A stretch of 64,000 nucleotides of DNA from Enterococcus sp. DIV2402 (GTDB lineage: Bacteria; Bacillota; Bacilli; Lactobacillales; Enterococcaceae), in the NCBI RefSeq assembly GCF_017426705.2, contig NZ_CP147251.1, positions 2,580,501 to 2,644,500 of the forward strand, in the 5' to 3' direction. The translations under genes were made by a program, and so were the position numbers. The stretch's first letter is position 1, and the number at the start of each line of letters is the position of its first letter. This document shows positions 17,797-26,033 of this stretch, in pieces. The notes beneath the pieces are model-generated. The model was given only the letters and a program-made list of their open reading frames with translations. It had not been told where the DNA came from and ran no database searches.

Positions 17797-18589
17797 TCGC
17801 ATTCTCCTTAATTAAGTTATAAGTTAAGCAAATTGGTCGTTGTGTATTTTCTTCAATAACTATTTTGGCATCAATCTGAAAAACTGTTTTTAAAACAGAT
17901 GGCGTGAGAACTTCCATTGCTGTTCCATGACGGACGATTTTACCTTTACTAATCGCAACCATATAATCCGAAAAACGAGCAGCTAAATTCAAATCATGCA
18001 AGACCATTGCAATCGTACAATTTTGTGTGTGATTCAATTGCTGCAGTAATTCCAAAATCTCCAATTGATGTGCTAAATCTAAATAAGTTGTTGGCTCATC
18101 CAGCAAAATCAGCTCTGTTTGCTGAGCCAAAGCCATGGCAATCCAGACTCGTTGCCGTTGCCCTCCTGACAAACTATCGACTTCACGATATTGAAATTCA
18201 GTTAATTTTGTTACGTTTAATGCCCAATCAATTAATTCTTTGTCTTCTTCTTTTAATTTTCCAAAGCCTTTTTGGTGAGGGAAGCGACCATAAGCAATTA
18301 ATTCACTGACTGTCAGTCCATTAGGCGCAGTTGGCGTTTGTGGTAAAATCGCCATTTTCTTAGCAATCTCTCTCGTTGACAATTTATTGATATCACTACC
18401 ATTTAAATAAACAACGCCTGCTTTTTTCTTAATAATGCGGCCAATAGCTTTTAAAATGGTTGATTTTCCACAGCCATTTGGGCCAATAATCGACGTGATT
18501 TTTCCAGTTGGAATAGCTAAATTTAACTCATTAACAATCAAAGCATCTTCATACGCGATTGCTAATGACTTGGTTTCAATGTGATTCAT
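17780..18589 (-). CDS. Siderophore ABC transporter ATPase (FecE/FhuC type)
   Basis: A 269-residue ATPase with Walker A GPNGCGKST, the family hallmark LPQTPTAPNGLTVSELIAYGR (only its start is quoted here: LPQTPTAPNGLTV), signature LSGGQRQRVWIAMALAQ and Walker B LILLDEPTTYLD. This pattern is that of FhuC/FepC/FecE importers. It energises the two permeases encoded just upstream. It starts 9 nt after the preceding permease gene and overlaps the exporter-type gene. Confidence 0.92.
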   Translation of the reverse strand: MNHIETKSLAIAYEDALIVNELNLAIPTGKITSIIGPNGCGKSTILKAIGRIIKKKAGVVYLNGSDINKLSTREIAKKMAILPQTPTAPNGLTVSELIAYGRFPHQKGFGKLKEEDKELIDWALNVTKLTEFQYREVDSLSGGQRQRVWIAMALAQQTELILLDEPTTYLDLAHQLEILELLQQLNHTQNCTIAMVLHDLNLAARFSDYMVAISKGKIVRHGTAMEVLTPSVLKTVFQIDAKIVIEENTQRPICLTYNLIKENANDSFI

Positions 18590-18598
18590 ATAACCCTC

Positions 18599-19612
18599 CT
18601 AATTGGCTTTAGCCAACAAATATAAAAAGTATGGTGTACTTAACACCGTAATTACAATCCCCGTAGGAACATCACTACCAAAACTAATTGAGCGAGTAAT
18701 TGTATCTGATAATAAAATAATAATAGCACCGATAATTCCTGAAACTGGCAAGAAAAATTTATGATTGGGTCCCACTAATTTTCGTGCCATATGTGGTGAA
18801 ATCATCCCCACAAAGAAAAAGTTGCCGCCTAATGCGACACTACCAGAAGCTAGAGCAATTGAAGCTAACGATAAACCAATAAACTCTGGTTTGACAGCGA
18901 CACCCAGCCCAGTTGCTGTTTCATTTCCCAGGTTTAAGGTATTTAACACTCGGGATTTATAAATGGTATAAATTAACAGTAAAATTACCCATGGTGCCAA
19001 AATAACCAGATACCGCCATTCATCGCCCCATAAGTTTCCTGCTTGCCAGCGTTGAATAAATTCCATATCTTGATCGTCTAATTTTAATGTCACTAAAGTT
19101 GTTAATGCACTGTATCCACTACTCACAGCAACTCCGGTTAAAATTAAGCCGGTCGGTGAAATATCACGCCCTCTATTGTAGGATAAGAAAAAGATAATCA
19201 ATGCTGAGATAATCCCTCCAATAAAAGCCAAAATTGGAATCGCAAAAGGCGAAGAAAAACCTTTTGTTGAAAAAATTCCAATATACAATAAGACAAATAA
19301 GCCAGAGCCGGAACTGATACCTAATGTTCCTGGGCTTGCCATATCATTGCGCAATAAGCTTTGCATAATGGTTCCTGATGCACCCATGCCGATACCAACC
19401 AAAATAGCTAACACAATTCGTGGCAAACGAAAGTCGTATACAATTAATTCTTGCTGGCTAGTGCCATTTCCCAACAACACTTGCCAAACTTCACTAGGTG
19501 CTAAATTCATTTTTCCAGAATTAATGCTAATTACAGCAACAAAAACCGTTAATAAAATTAACCCAAATGTCATTAGGAGGTTTCTTCGTAAGTTAAACTT
19601 CGACGTTTTCAT
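18599..19612 (-). CDS. Iron-siderophore permease (FecD type)
   Basis: The 337-residue FecCD permease has about nine to ten membrane segments and conserved family stretches: VWQVLLGNGTSQQELIVYDF reduced to the core YDFRLPRIVLAILVG, NDMASPGTLGISSGSGLF, and the ATPase-contact region GGNFFFVGMISPHMARKLVG. It overlaps the upstream permease gene by 4 nt. The two permeases form the import channel. Confidence 0.92.
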   Translation of the reverse strand: MKTSKFNLRRNLLMTFGLILLTVFVAVISINSGKMNLAPSEVWQVLLGNGTSQQELIVYDFRLPRIVLAILVGIGMGASGTIMQSLLRNDMASPGTLGISSGSGLFVLLYIGIFSTKGFSSPFAIPILAFIGGIISALIIFFLSYNRGRDISPTGLILTGVAVSSGYSALTTLVTLKLDDQDMEFIQRWQAGNLWGDEWRYLVILAPWVILLLIYTIYKSRVLNTLNLGNETATGLGVAVKPEFIGLSLASIALASGSVALGGNFFFVGMISPHMARKLVGPNHKFFLPVSGIIGAIIILLSDTITRSISFGSDVPTGIVITVLSTPYFLYLLAKAN

Positions 19613-20637
19613 TCAAATTCCCTCCGTTGTTTTCTTACTAAGTATAAAAAGAACGGCACACCAATCACGGAGAAGATAATCCCAATGGGTGTTTCAAAAG
19701 GGCGATTGATTAAACGTCCAACTAAATCCGCCGCAACAGTTAATACTGCACCATATAATGCGCTAGCAGGAATGATATATCGATAATCGACACCGACTAA
19801 ATAACGCATCATATGGGGAATAATTAACCCAACAAAGCTGACAGGACCCACTACGATAACGGATAACCCTGTCAAAATAAGCACTACTATTGTCGAAATG
19901 CCTTTCACCAATTTGGTATTCAACCCTAAACCAATGGCGACTTCATCACCTAAACTCAACATAGTAATTGAAGGAGACAAAGCAATAGCAACTAAGACGC
20001 CAAGTACAAAAAATGGCGTAATTACCATTAATTCACTCCATTTCGCCCCCGCTGTTCCGCCTGCGCTCCAATAAGTCAAAGCATGACCTAAACGATAACG
20101 AATCGACAGATAAGAACTTAATGCCCCAAATAACATCGAAATGGATAACCCTGCTAAAACTAATCGTTGCGGTGTCATTCCGCCACGACCAACCGAAGCA
20201 ATGAAATAAGTTAATCCTGTTGTCACCGCAGCACCTAAACAAGCATAAAACATCATTTGCCCATACGTTCGATTCACTAAAAAAGATAAACATAAAGCAA
20301 TCGCAAATGTCGCTCCCGAACTAATTCCCATCAATCCTGAATCAGCTAATGGATTTTTGGTTGTTCCTTGCATAATCGCCCCACAGATTGCTAAACTACA
20401 ACCTACAATAATATCTGCGATGGTCCGCGGAAGACGCAATGTACGGATGATTTGATGCTCAGTTAAACGACTGTCAAAATTAAAAATAGCTCCCCAAGCC
20501 GTCGTAAAGTCCATTTTTGCCGCACCAAAAGAAATAGATGCTGCCGTAATCAAAATCAATAACAGCAATCCTATCGCCATTTTAAATGTAAAATTCCAAG
20601 AACCATTTTGTTGTCTTGGTTTTACCAAATTTTGCAT
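19609..20637 (-). CDS. Iron-siderophore permease (FecC type)
   Basis: The 342-residue permease carries the family stretches LRLPRTIADIIVGCSLAICG, TKNPLADSGLMGISSGATF and GPVSFVGLIIPHMMRYLVG, with about ten hydrophobic helices. It is the first membrane gene of the operon. A hairpin with terminator character separates it from the receptor gene upstream, which could lower permease expression relative to the receptor. Confidence 0.92.
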   Translation of the reverse strand: MQNLVKPRQQNGSWNFTFKMAIGLLLLILITAASISFGAAKMDFTTAWGAIFNFDSRLTEHQIIRTLRLPRTIADIIVGCSLAICGAIMQGTTKNPLADSGLMGISSGATFAIALCLSFLVNRTYGQMMFYACLGAAVTTGLTYFIASVGRGGMTPQRLVLAGLSISMLFGALSSYLSIRYRLGHALTYWSAGGTAGAKWSELMVITPFFVLGVLVAIALSPSITMLSLGDEVAIGLGLNTKLVKGISTIVVLILTGLSVIVVGPVSFVGLIIPHMMRYLVGVDYRYIIPASALYGAVLTVAADLVGRLINRPFETPIGIIFSVIGVPFFLYLVRKQRREFE

Positions 20638-20664
20638 ACTCTCACTCCATTACTGAATAATTAG

Positions 20665-20699
20665 AAAGAAAGACTCCCCAAGATAATCAGGAAGTCTTC
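20665..20699 (-). terminator. Partial terminator between receptor and permease genes
   Basis: On the minus strand AAGACTTCC can pair imperfectly with GGGGAGTCTT, followed by the T-rich TTCTTTCTAATT. It lies inside the operon and may allow only part of the transcripts to continue. The pairing has one bulge. Confidence 0.55.
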
Positions 20700-20706
20700 T
20701 TTAAAA

Positions 20707-21627
20707 TCATTCACTGATGTTTAGATTTTCAACTACATAATCCAATTGTGCTGTTAAACTGGCTATATCAGAATAATAGAATAAACCTGCGTATTCTCCA
20801 GGCACAGTTGTGATGTTTCCTTTTTCAACTGCTGGGATTGTTTTCCAAATTTCTGTTTTTTCAAATTCTGATTCTTTGCCTTCTTGTAAGAACCAGATAA
20901 TATAATCACCAAAATAATCAGCAGCTACTTCATAAGACAAAGAACCGCGACCTTCGCCAGAAGACTCAATCAACTCTTCTAACTTAGGTGCTAATTTCAA
21001 GCCTAAATAATCGTATAACAAAGTCCCTCCACGTGAACCAGTTTCATAATAGACACCATAAGAATCACTTCCCCAGTCTTCAAAAATACTGAACGTTTTA
21101 TCTTTGAAAGCATCGGTTGAAAATTTTTCTTTTGCATCTGCCAATTTTGTTTCAAATGTATCAATCGCTTCTGTAGCTTCTTCCTCTTTACCTAAAACTT
21201 CCCCTAAAAATTCCAAACGTTCTTCTGAACTCTTATCTTCAGAAATCACCACAACCGGCGCAACCTTTGATAATTTTTCATAATCTTCCGGATTATAAGT
21301 AACAATCAAATCAGGTTCATAAGAAAGTAATTCTTCTTTTTCCCATTTTTCAATAGCAGGGACATCTTTTAATTCATCATAAAAAGGCATTGTTTCTTGA
21401 GCCCAACCAGAGTAGCCCACTGGTGTTACATCTAAGGTTAAGACATCTCCAACATACCAATTCACCAAAACATTTTTCGGATTGATTGGAACCTCTACTT
21501 CACCCATTTCTGTCTCAACTACTTTAGTTTCTGGTTCAGCACTTTCTTCTGAACCACTCTTATTTGTACATGCAGCTAAAAAACTGCTTAAACCTAATAA
21601 AGCAACAAACAACGTTAACTTTTTCAT
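20707..21627 (-). CDS. Iron-compound-binding lipoprotein (FecB type), second receptor
   Basis: The 306-residue receptor has signal peptide MKKLTLFVALLGLSSFLAAC with the lipobox at its end, then an acidic Ser/Glu linker and a class III binding-protein fold (VVETEMGEVEVPINPKNVLV). A start three codons upstream is rejected because GGAAG lies 8 nt before the ATG at 21627. It is the first gene of the Fur-boxed operon. Together with the receptor at 15156 it could widen the range of siderophores taken up. Confidence 0.88.
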   Translation of the reverse strand: MKKLTLFVALLGLSSFLAACTNKSGSEESAEPETKVVETEMGEVEVPINPKNVLVNWYVGDVLTLDVTPVGYSGWAQETMPFYDELKDVPAIEKWEKEELLSYEPDLIVTYNPEDYEKLSKVAPVVVISEDKSSEERLEFLGEVLGKEEEATEAIDTFETKLADAKEKFSTDAFKDKTFSIFEDWGSDSYGVYYETGSRGGTLLYDYLGLKLAPKLEELIESSGEGRGSLSYEVAADYFGDYIIWFLQEGKESEFEKTEIWKTIPAVEKGNITTVPGEYAGLFYYSDIASLTAQLDYVVENLNISE

Positions 21628-21655
21628 TTCATCCACTTCCTTTTCATTTATAAAT

Positions 21656-21714
21656 TGAGAATGATTCTCATTATCAATGAAAAAGATTATAATTTACTTA
21701 TTAACAAATTACAA
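21656..21714 (-). promoter_or_regulatory. Promoter with overlapping double Fur box
   Basis: On the minus strand TTGTAA (21709-21714) and TATAAT (21686-21691) are 17 nt apart. Two 7-1-7 Fur boxes offset by 6 nt occupy 21656-21676 (TGAGAATGATTCTCA and its partner read TGATTCTCATTATCA on the plus strand), covering the expected start site. Iron-dependent Fur repression of the operon is expected. Confidence 0.85.
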
Positions 21715-21756
21715 GCTATTTTTAATTTAATCTGTGAAATCATTCAAAAAGTGTAT

Positions 21757-21789
21757 AAAAAAAGACAAGTAGTGCTTTCCCTACTTGTC
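21757..21789 (-). terminator. Terminator of the zinc-type operon
   Basis: On the minus strand GACAAGTAG and CTACTTGTC enclose an 8-nt loop and are followed by seven T residues. The 5' arm overlaps the stop codon of the gene at 21781, marking the end of the long operon that starts at 32658. Confidence 0.9.
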
Positions 21790-22941
21790 CACTTGAGGTT
21801 GAAACGGATCTTTTAAACCAACGATTGTTTCTTCTTTCTTCATCAGGCATTCATCTAATTCATGAATCATTTTTTGTTGATTAAGGTTCGTTCCAATAAA
21901 GACTAATTCAATCATACGATCACCATAATAATCATCCCAAATATCAATTAAATGCTGGCGAATTGTTTTCATTTTTTCAATTTCCCAATTTTTTAGAGTC
22001 GCAATCCAGTAACCACTATGTGTGATATCCATTGCTCTACCAGCTTGCGAAATGTTGATAACATTCTCCGGTTGTGTTCCAAACCAAACGACTCCTTTAC
22101 AGCGAATAACCTCTTTAGGCCAATGATTTAACCAAGCATCAAATCGTTCAGGATGAAAGGGTGCACGCCTTCGATAAACAAATGTTTGTACCGTAAATTC
22201 AGAATTCTCTTGTTGAGCAATCACAGGATTATGCTCAAAATAATCAAACGCTTTTTGTTGATTAAACAGCTGCGTATCCATCACTTGACGAACGGGTACT
22301 TGACAATACGTACTTTCAATAATTGCTACGTGCGGATTAATTGATTTAATTAGAGCACTTAAATACTGCTTTTCTTTTTCTTGAATTAAATCAATTTTAT
22401 TAAATAAAACCACGTCGCAAAATTCAATTTGATGCATAATTAATTGATTGCTATTTTGAAATTCTTCATTGAATTTCCCATTTTCAGGAATAACTTGTTG
22501 CAATAAACGGTATGCATCCACAACACTTACCATCGTATCCATGTAGCAAAATTGATTAAGGGGTTCTTGTTGACGAGTAGTTCCTTGTGATAAATAGTTA
22601 GCGATTAAATCCGGTTGAGCAATTCCTGAAGACTCCACCAAGATATAGTCCACACACTGTGATTTCGCTAGATTCGCTACTGCTTCAATTAATTCCTCAC
22701 TTAAATCACTGCTGATACTACCCGCTTGCAACGGAATTAACTGGTCTTCTTCAGTAAAATACGGTGATTTTTCAATAATTTTTGCATCAACATTCACTTC
22801 AGCAACATCATTAACAATGATACCAATACGACGCTGCTCTTTACATTTGAGTAAATGTAAAAGTAAGCTCGTTTTTCCTGATCCTAAATAACCAGAAATG
22901 ACGGTGATGGGAAGTTTATCAGAATTGTTTTTTATGCTCAC
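21781..22941 (-). CDS. COG0523-type GTPase lacking the CxCC metal motif
   Basis: The 386-residue protein has Walker A GYLGSGKTS (residues 17-25), base-recognition LFNKIDLI, and a CobW C-terminal domain with VVWFGTQPENVINISQAG-like sequence (core KGVVWFGTQ). COG0523 GTPases deliver zinc, cobalt or iron to target proteins. Here the normally conserved GCxCC is G-S-I-S-S (Ser75, Ser77, Ser78), so direct metal binding at that site should be lost. The start is a GTG overlapping the stop of the previous gene (GTGA). It is the last gene of the operon whose first gene encodes a canonical COG0523 protein. Confidence 0.88.
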   Translation of the reverse strand: MSIKNNSDKLPITVISGYLGSGKTSLLLHLLKCKEQRRIGIIVNDVAEVNVDAKIIEKSPYFTEEDQLIPLQAGSISSDLSEELIEAVANLAKSQCVDYILVESSGIAQPDLIANYLSQGTTRQQEPLNQFCYMDTMVSVVDAYRLLQQVIPENGKFNEEFQNSNQLIMHQIEFCDVVLFNKIDLIQEKEKQYLSALIKSINPHVAIIESTYCQVPVRQVMDTQLFNQQKAFDYFEHNPVIAQQENSEFTVQTFVYRRRAPFHPERFDAWLNHWPKEVIRCKGVVWFGTQPENVINISQAGRAMDITHSGYWIATLKNWEIEKMKTIRQHLIDIWDDYYGDRMIELVFIGTNLNQQKMIHELDECLMKKEETIVGLKDPFQPQVDK

Positions 22942-23618
22942 TCTATTAGTCTCCTGTCTTTATCGGATGAATGGAAATCCTTCATGTAAATAACATCATC
23001 GCAAGTTTTTTTCACTAAGGAAGAGTTATGTGAAATAAAAAGAACAGCCATATTTTTTTGTTTTTTTAGTAGATTAATTATTCGTTTCTCATTGATTTTA
23101 TCTAAATTAGCAGTTGCTTCATCACAAATTAAAATCCTAGGTTTAACTAATAAAGCTACTGCTAAACAGATTCGTTGGTATTGTCCGCCACTTAATTCAT
23201 GAGGACGTTTTGAAAGAGTCTTTTTTGATAAGTCGCAATCCAATAAAATTTTTTCAATCGTCATTTTTATTTGTTGTTTCTGACATAACTGAAATTGTAT
23301 CAATGGTTCACTTAAAATCTGCTCAATTGTTTTACTCGGATCCAATGATTTACGTGTGTATTGAGCAACTAATTGAATCGTTTGTACCCATTTTTTCATT
23401 GAAACATCTTCTTGCTTTTTTCCTTCTAAGTAAATGACTCCTTTCGTACACTTTTCTAAACCAACAATCATTTTTACAAGTGTCGATTTACCTGAACCAT
23501 TTTTGCCAACAATGCCTAACCACTGTCTCTGATTCAATTGGAAATTACAGTCTTCAATCACTAATTGATTGCCATACTTTTTTTCTAAATTTTTCACTTC
23601 TAATAAATTAATTGTCAT
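22938..23618 (-). CDS. Nik/Cnt/Dpp-type ABC importer ATPase (second)
   Basis: The 226-residue ATPase has Walker A GKNGSGKST, signature LSGGQYQRICLAV and Walker B ILICDEATANLD. It lacks the long C-terminal extension of OppF and in size resembles the NikE/CntF ATPases of metal and metallophore importers. The start is uncertain: a TTG at 23630 is only 4 nt from AAGGAG, while the ATG at 23618 is farther away. It overlaps both neighbouring genes. Confidence 0.85.
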   Translation of the reverse strand: MTINLLEVKNLEKKYGNQLVIEDCNFQLNQRQWLGIVGKNGSGKSTLVKMIVGLEKCTKGVIYLEGKKQEDVSMKKWVQTIQLVAQYTRKSLDPSKTIEQILSEPLIQFQLCQKQQIKMTIEKILLDCDLSKKTLSKRPHELSGGQYQRICLAVALLVKPRILICDEATANLDKINEKRIINLLKKQKNMAVLFISHNSSLVKKTCDDVIYMKDFHSSDKDRRLIE

Positions 23619-24321
23619 CAAAAATCTCAATCAACTCCTTAGTATACTGGTTTTTAGGATGTGTTAAAATATCGTTCACTTTGCCTGTCTCTAATAAACA
23701 CCCCTCTTTAATAATTCCTACATGGGTTCCAAATTGTCGCACTAATTCTAGGTCATGTGTAATAAAAAAAATAGTTTTATTGGCTTGTCGATTCATTTTT
23801 TGCAAAAGAGTTAAAATTGTCCTTTGACTTTGAACATCTAAAGCACTCGTTGCTTCATCAGCAATAATAATTTCCGGGTTAGAGACAAGTGCCAAAGCCA
23901 AGGCAGTTTTTTGACACATTCCACCACTCAATTCATATGGATAGTTGTCTAATATAGTCAAATTATCAATAAAACCAACTTGATGCATAGCTCGCTTCAT
24001 CATTTTTTCACGTATTCCTTTTTCTTTAATACCTTTAGATTTTAATAAATGATGAAATTGTGTGCGAATCAATACATTACTTTGCATACTGTCTAGCGGA
24101 TTCTGCAAAATAAGTTCCATTTTTTCAGTAACACAGCATTTCGTCCCTCTAGTTTGAAATTTCGATGGAAGTAAATCCAAAATAACCTTACTTAATAATG
24201 TTTTTCCTCCACCACTTTCTCCAATCAAACAGAAAAAAGCACCTGCCTCTACTGTTAAATTAATAGACTGGAGTAATTCTTCTCCACTTAAAAATACGGA
24301 ATAATTTGTTAATTGAATCAT
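23608..24321 (-). CDS. Nik/Cnt/Dpp-type ABC importer ATPase (first)
   Basis: The 237-residue ATPase has Walker A GESGGGKTL, signature LSGGMCQKTALAL and Walker B IIIADEATSALD, which are NikD/DppD features. Like its partner it is short, without the oligopeptide-specific C-terminal domain. Its ATG lies in an ATGA overlap with the stop codon of the upstream permease gene, so 24321 is preferred to an upstream in-frame codon. The two ATPases form the motor of the importer. Confidence 0.87.
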   Translation of the reverse strand: MIQLTNYSVFLSGEELLQSINLTVEAGAFFCLIGESGGGKTLLSKVILDLLPSKFQTRGTKCCVTEKMELILQNPLDSMQSNVLIRTQFHHLLKSKGIKEKGIREKMMKRAMHQVGFIDNLTILDNYPYELSGGMCQKTALALALVSNPEIIIADEATSALDVQSQRTILTLLQKMNRQANKTIFFITHDLELVRQFGTHVGIIKEGCLLETGKVNDILTHPKNQYTKELIEIFDDN

Positions 24322-25097
24322 AATGAAACACCACACTTATTTCTAAAGTGTTTACCTAAGGACTGTGTTCCTAAAACGATGATACTTAGAATAATTCCTG
24401 GAAAAATAAAAATCCAAGGAGCCACAAAAAAATACGCTTTGCCATCGAATAAAATAGTGCCCAATTCAGGAACTGGCGGTTGTACCCCAATTCCTAAAAA
24501 AGATAAACCAGAAATACTTAACATAATTTTTCCAATATCTGTCAAAAATAAAGACACTAATTCGATAATAATGTTAGGCACAATATGATGAAACAATGTA
24601 TGTTTGCCATAAGAACCTCGCAATGGTGCTAATATGATAAATTCTTCTTTGCGTATATTTAAGACTAGGTTACGAATGTAGCGAATATACTTCCCCGACC
24701 AACTAATAACGAGAGCGATTAAAACAGTCATCAAAGAATTAGCAAATAAACCAGCAAAAACTAACGTTAAAATCAAGGTCGGAATGCTTACTAGAATATC
24801 AGCAAACGTTGTAATAATGAGGTCAATTAATTTTCCACTATATCCTGCAAAACTACCTAAAATTAAACTAATAGTGATTACACCTATCAAAGAACAAATT
24901 GCTAGAAGTGAGGAATAAATAGTGCCATAAATTATTCTAGAAAATAAATCTCTCCCTAAATAATCTGTACCAAACCAATGTTTTAGATTCATACCTTGCA
25001 AGGCATTCTGTTTGTCAATCAGATAGGGGTCTTTTAATTGCCAAATAATAATGATAACTATAATTCCTATGCTAAAGACAGTGCCATACTTTTTCAT
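24318..25097 (-). CDS. ABC importer permease (DppC/NikC/CntC type)
   Basis: The 259-residue permease has an N-terminal helix, then LKHWFGTDYLGRDLFSRIIYG-like sequence (core FGTDYLGRDLFSR), the hallmark of DppC/NikC proteins, and five to six further helices. The EAA-type loop around LAPLRGSYGKHTLF contacts the ATPase. It overlaps its neighbours on both sides by 4 nt. Confidence 0.9.
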   Translation of the reverse strand: MKKYGTVFSIGIIVIIIIWQLKDPYLIDKQNALQGMNLKHWFGTDYLGRDLFSRIIYGTIYSSLLAICSLIGVITISLILGSFAGYSGKLIDLIITTFADILVSIPTLILTLVFAGLFANSLMTVLIALVISWSGKYIRYIRNLVLNIRKEEFIILAPLRGSYGKHTLFHHIVPNIIIELVSLFLTDIGKIMLSISGLSFLGIGVQPPVPELGTILFDGKAYFFVAPWIFIFPGIILSIIVLGTQSLGKHFRNKCGVSL

Positions 25098-26032
25098 GCC
25101 TGACCTCCTCGTTCAAGTTGAATTCTACGATCAATCTTTTGAATTAACAAATCAACCACATAATTGAGGACAAATGTTACACAGGCAAGTAATAAAGTGA
25201 TACCTTGAATAACTGGATAATCTCTAGTAGAAATGGCCTCCATTAAAAGCTTTCCAATACCAGAAATGCTAAAGATAATTTCAATCATAATAACCCCACT
25301 GAATAGATGAATCAAACTCGTCATACTTAGAGTTAACAACGGGACAAACACGTCTTTTAATTGATAAAAAAGGCGGTAATACCATTTAATATGACGAAAT
25401 TTAGCAATTGTTTGTCGCTCACTAATAGCTGAGATTGAAAGTAGATCACCTGTCATTTTCGTTAAATAGCAACCTTCTGATAGGCTAAGTACAAAAATCG
25501 GTAATACTAAATGCCAAGTGGTACTGCTACCAACAAAAGGAAACAATTTGAGTTGTACACCAAATAAAAAAATAGTAGCAATGGCCATCCAATAAATTGG
25601 AAATGATAACACGACTGATACTATTTGATTCAACCAATTCAAAGCAGGAAAATTTCCAATTAAACTTCCAATTGTTACTGCCATAAAAAGACAAATAATA
25701 AATGCACTACTCACAAGTTGCATAGTAATACTCAATTTTTCTACCATTAACTGTCTGACTGCTATATTCGATTGAAAAGAATAGCCAAAATCTCCTTGTA
25801 AACATTGTAAAAGCCACTTAAAATAACGTTCTAAAAAAGCACCATCCATTCCTAATTTTACTCTTGTTGTTTCCAAAGCTTCAGGTGATACATGATTTAC
25901 ACCTAACCTCCGCAGAACACCTAGAGCTGGATCCCCAGTTGAAAGAGCTAACAAGCCATATAATAGGAAAGAAAATAGTAGGAGACTTATCAACAAACGG
26001 AGAGTTTTTTTTATAACAAAGGAGACACTCAT
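25094..26032 (-). CDS. ABC importer permease (DppB/NikB/CntB type)
   Basis: The 312-residue permease has about six membrane segments, the DppB-type opening with RLGVNHVSPEALETTRVKLGM, and the conserved C-terminal segment IEIIFSISGIGKLLMEAISTRDYPVIQG, reduced here to FSISGIGKLLMEA and RDYPVIQG. It pairs with the DppC-type permease. The gene starts 1 nt after the binding-protein gene. Confidence 0.9.
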   Translation of the reverse strand: MSVSFVIKKTLRLLISLLLFSFLLYGLLALSTGDPALGVLRRLGVNHVSPEALETTRVKLGMDGAFLERYFKWLLQCLQGDFGYSFQSNIAVRQLMVEKLSITMQLVSSAFIICLFMAVTIGSLIGNFPALNWLNQIVSVVLSFPIYWMAIATIFLFGVQLKLFPFVGSSTTWHLVLPIFVLSLSEGCYLTKMTGDLLSISAISERQTIAKFRHIKWYYRLFYQLKDVFVPLLTLSMTSLIHLFSGVIMIEIIFSISGIGKLLMEAISTRDYPVIQGITLLLACVTFVLNYVVDLLIQKIDRRIQLERGGQA

Positions 26033-26033
26033 T

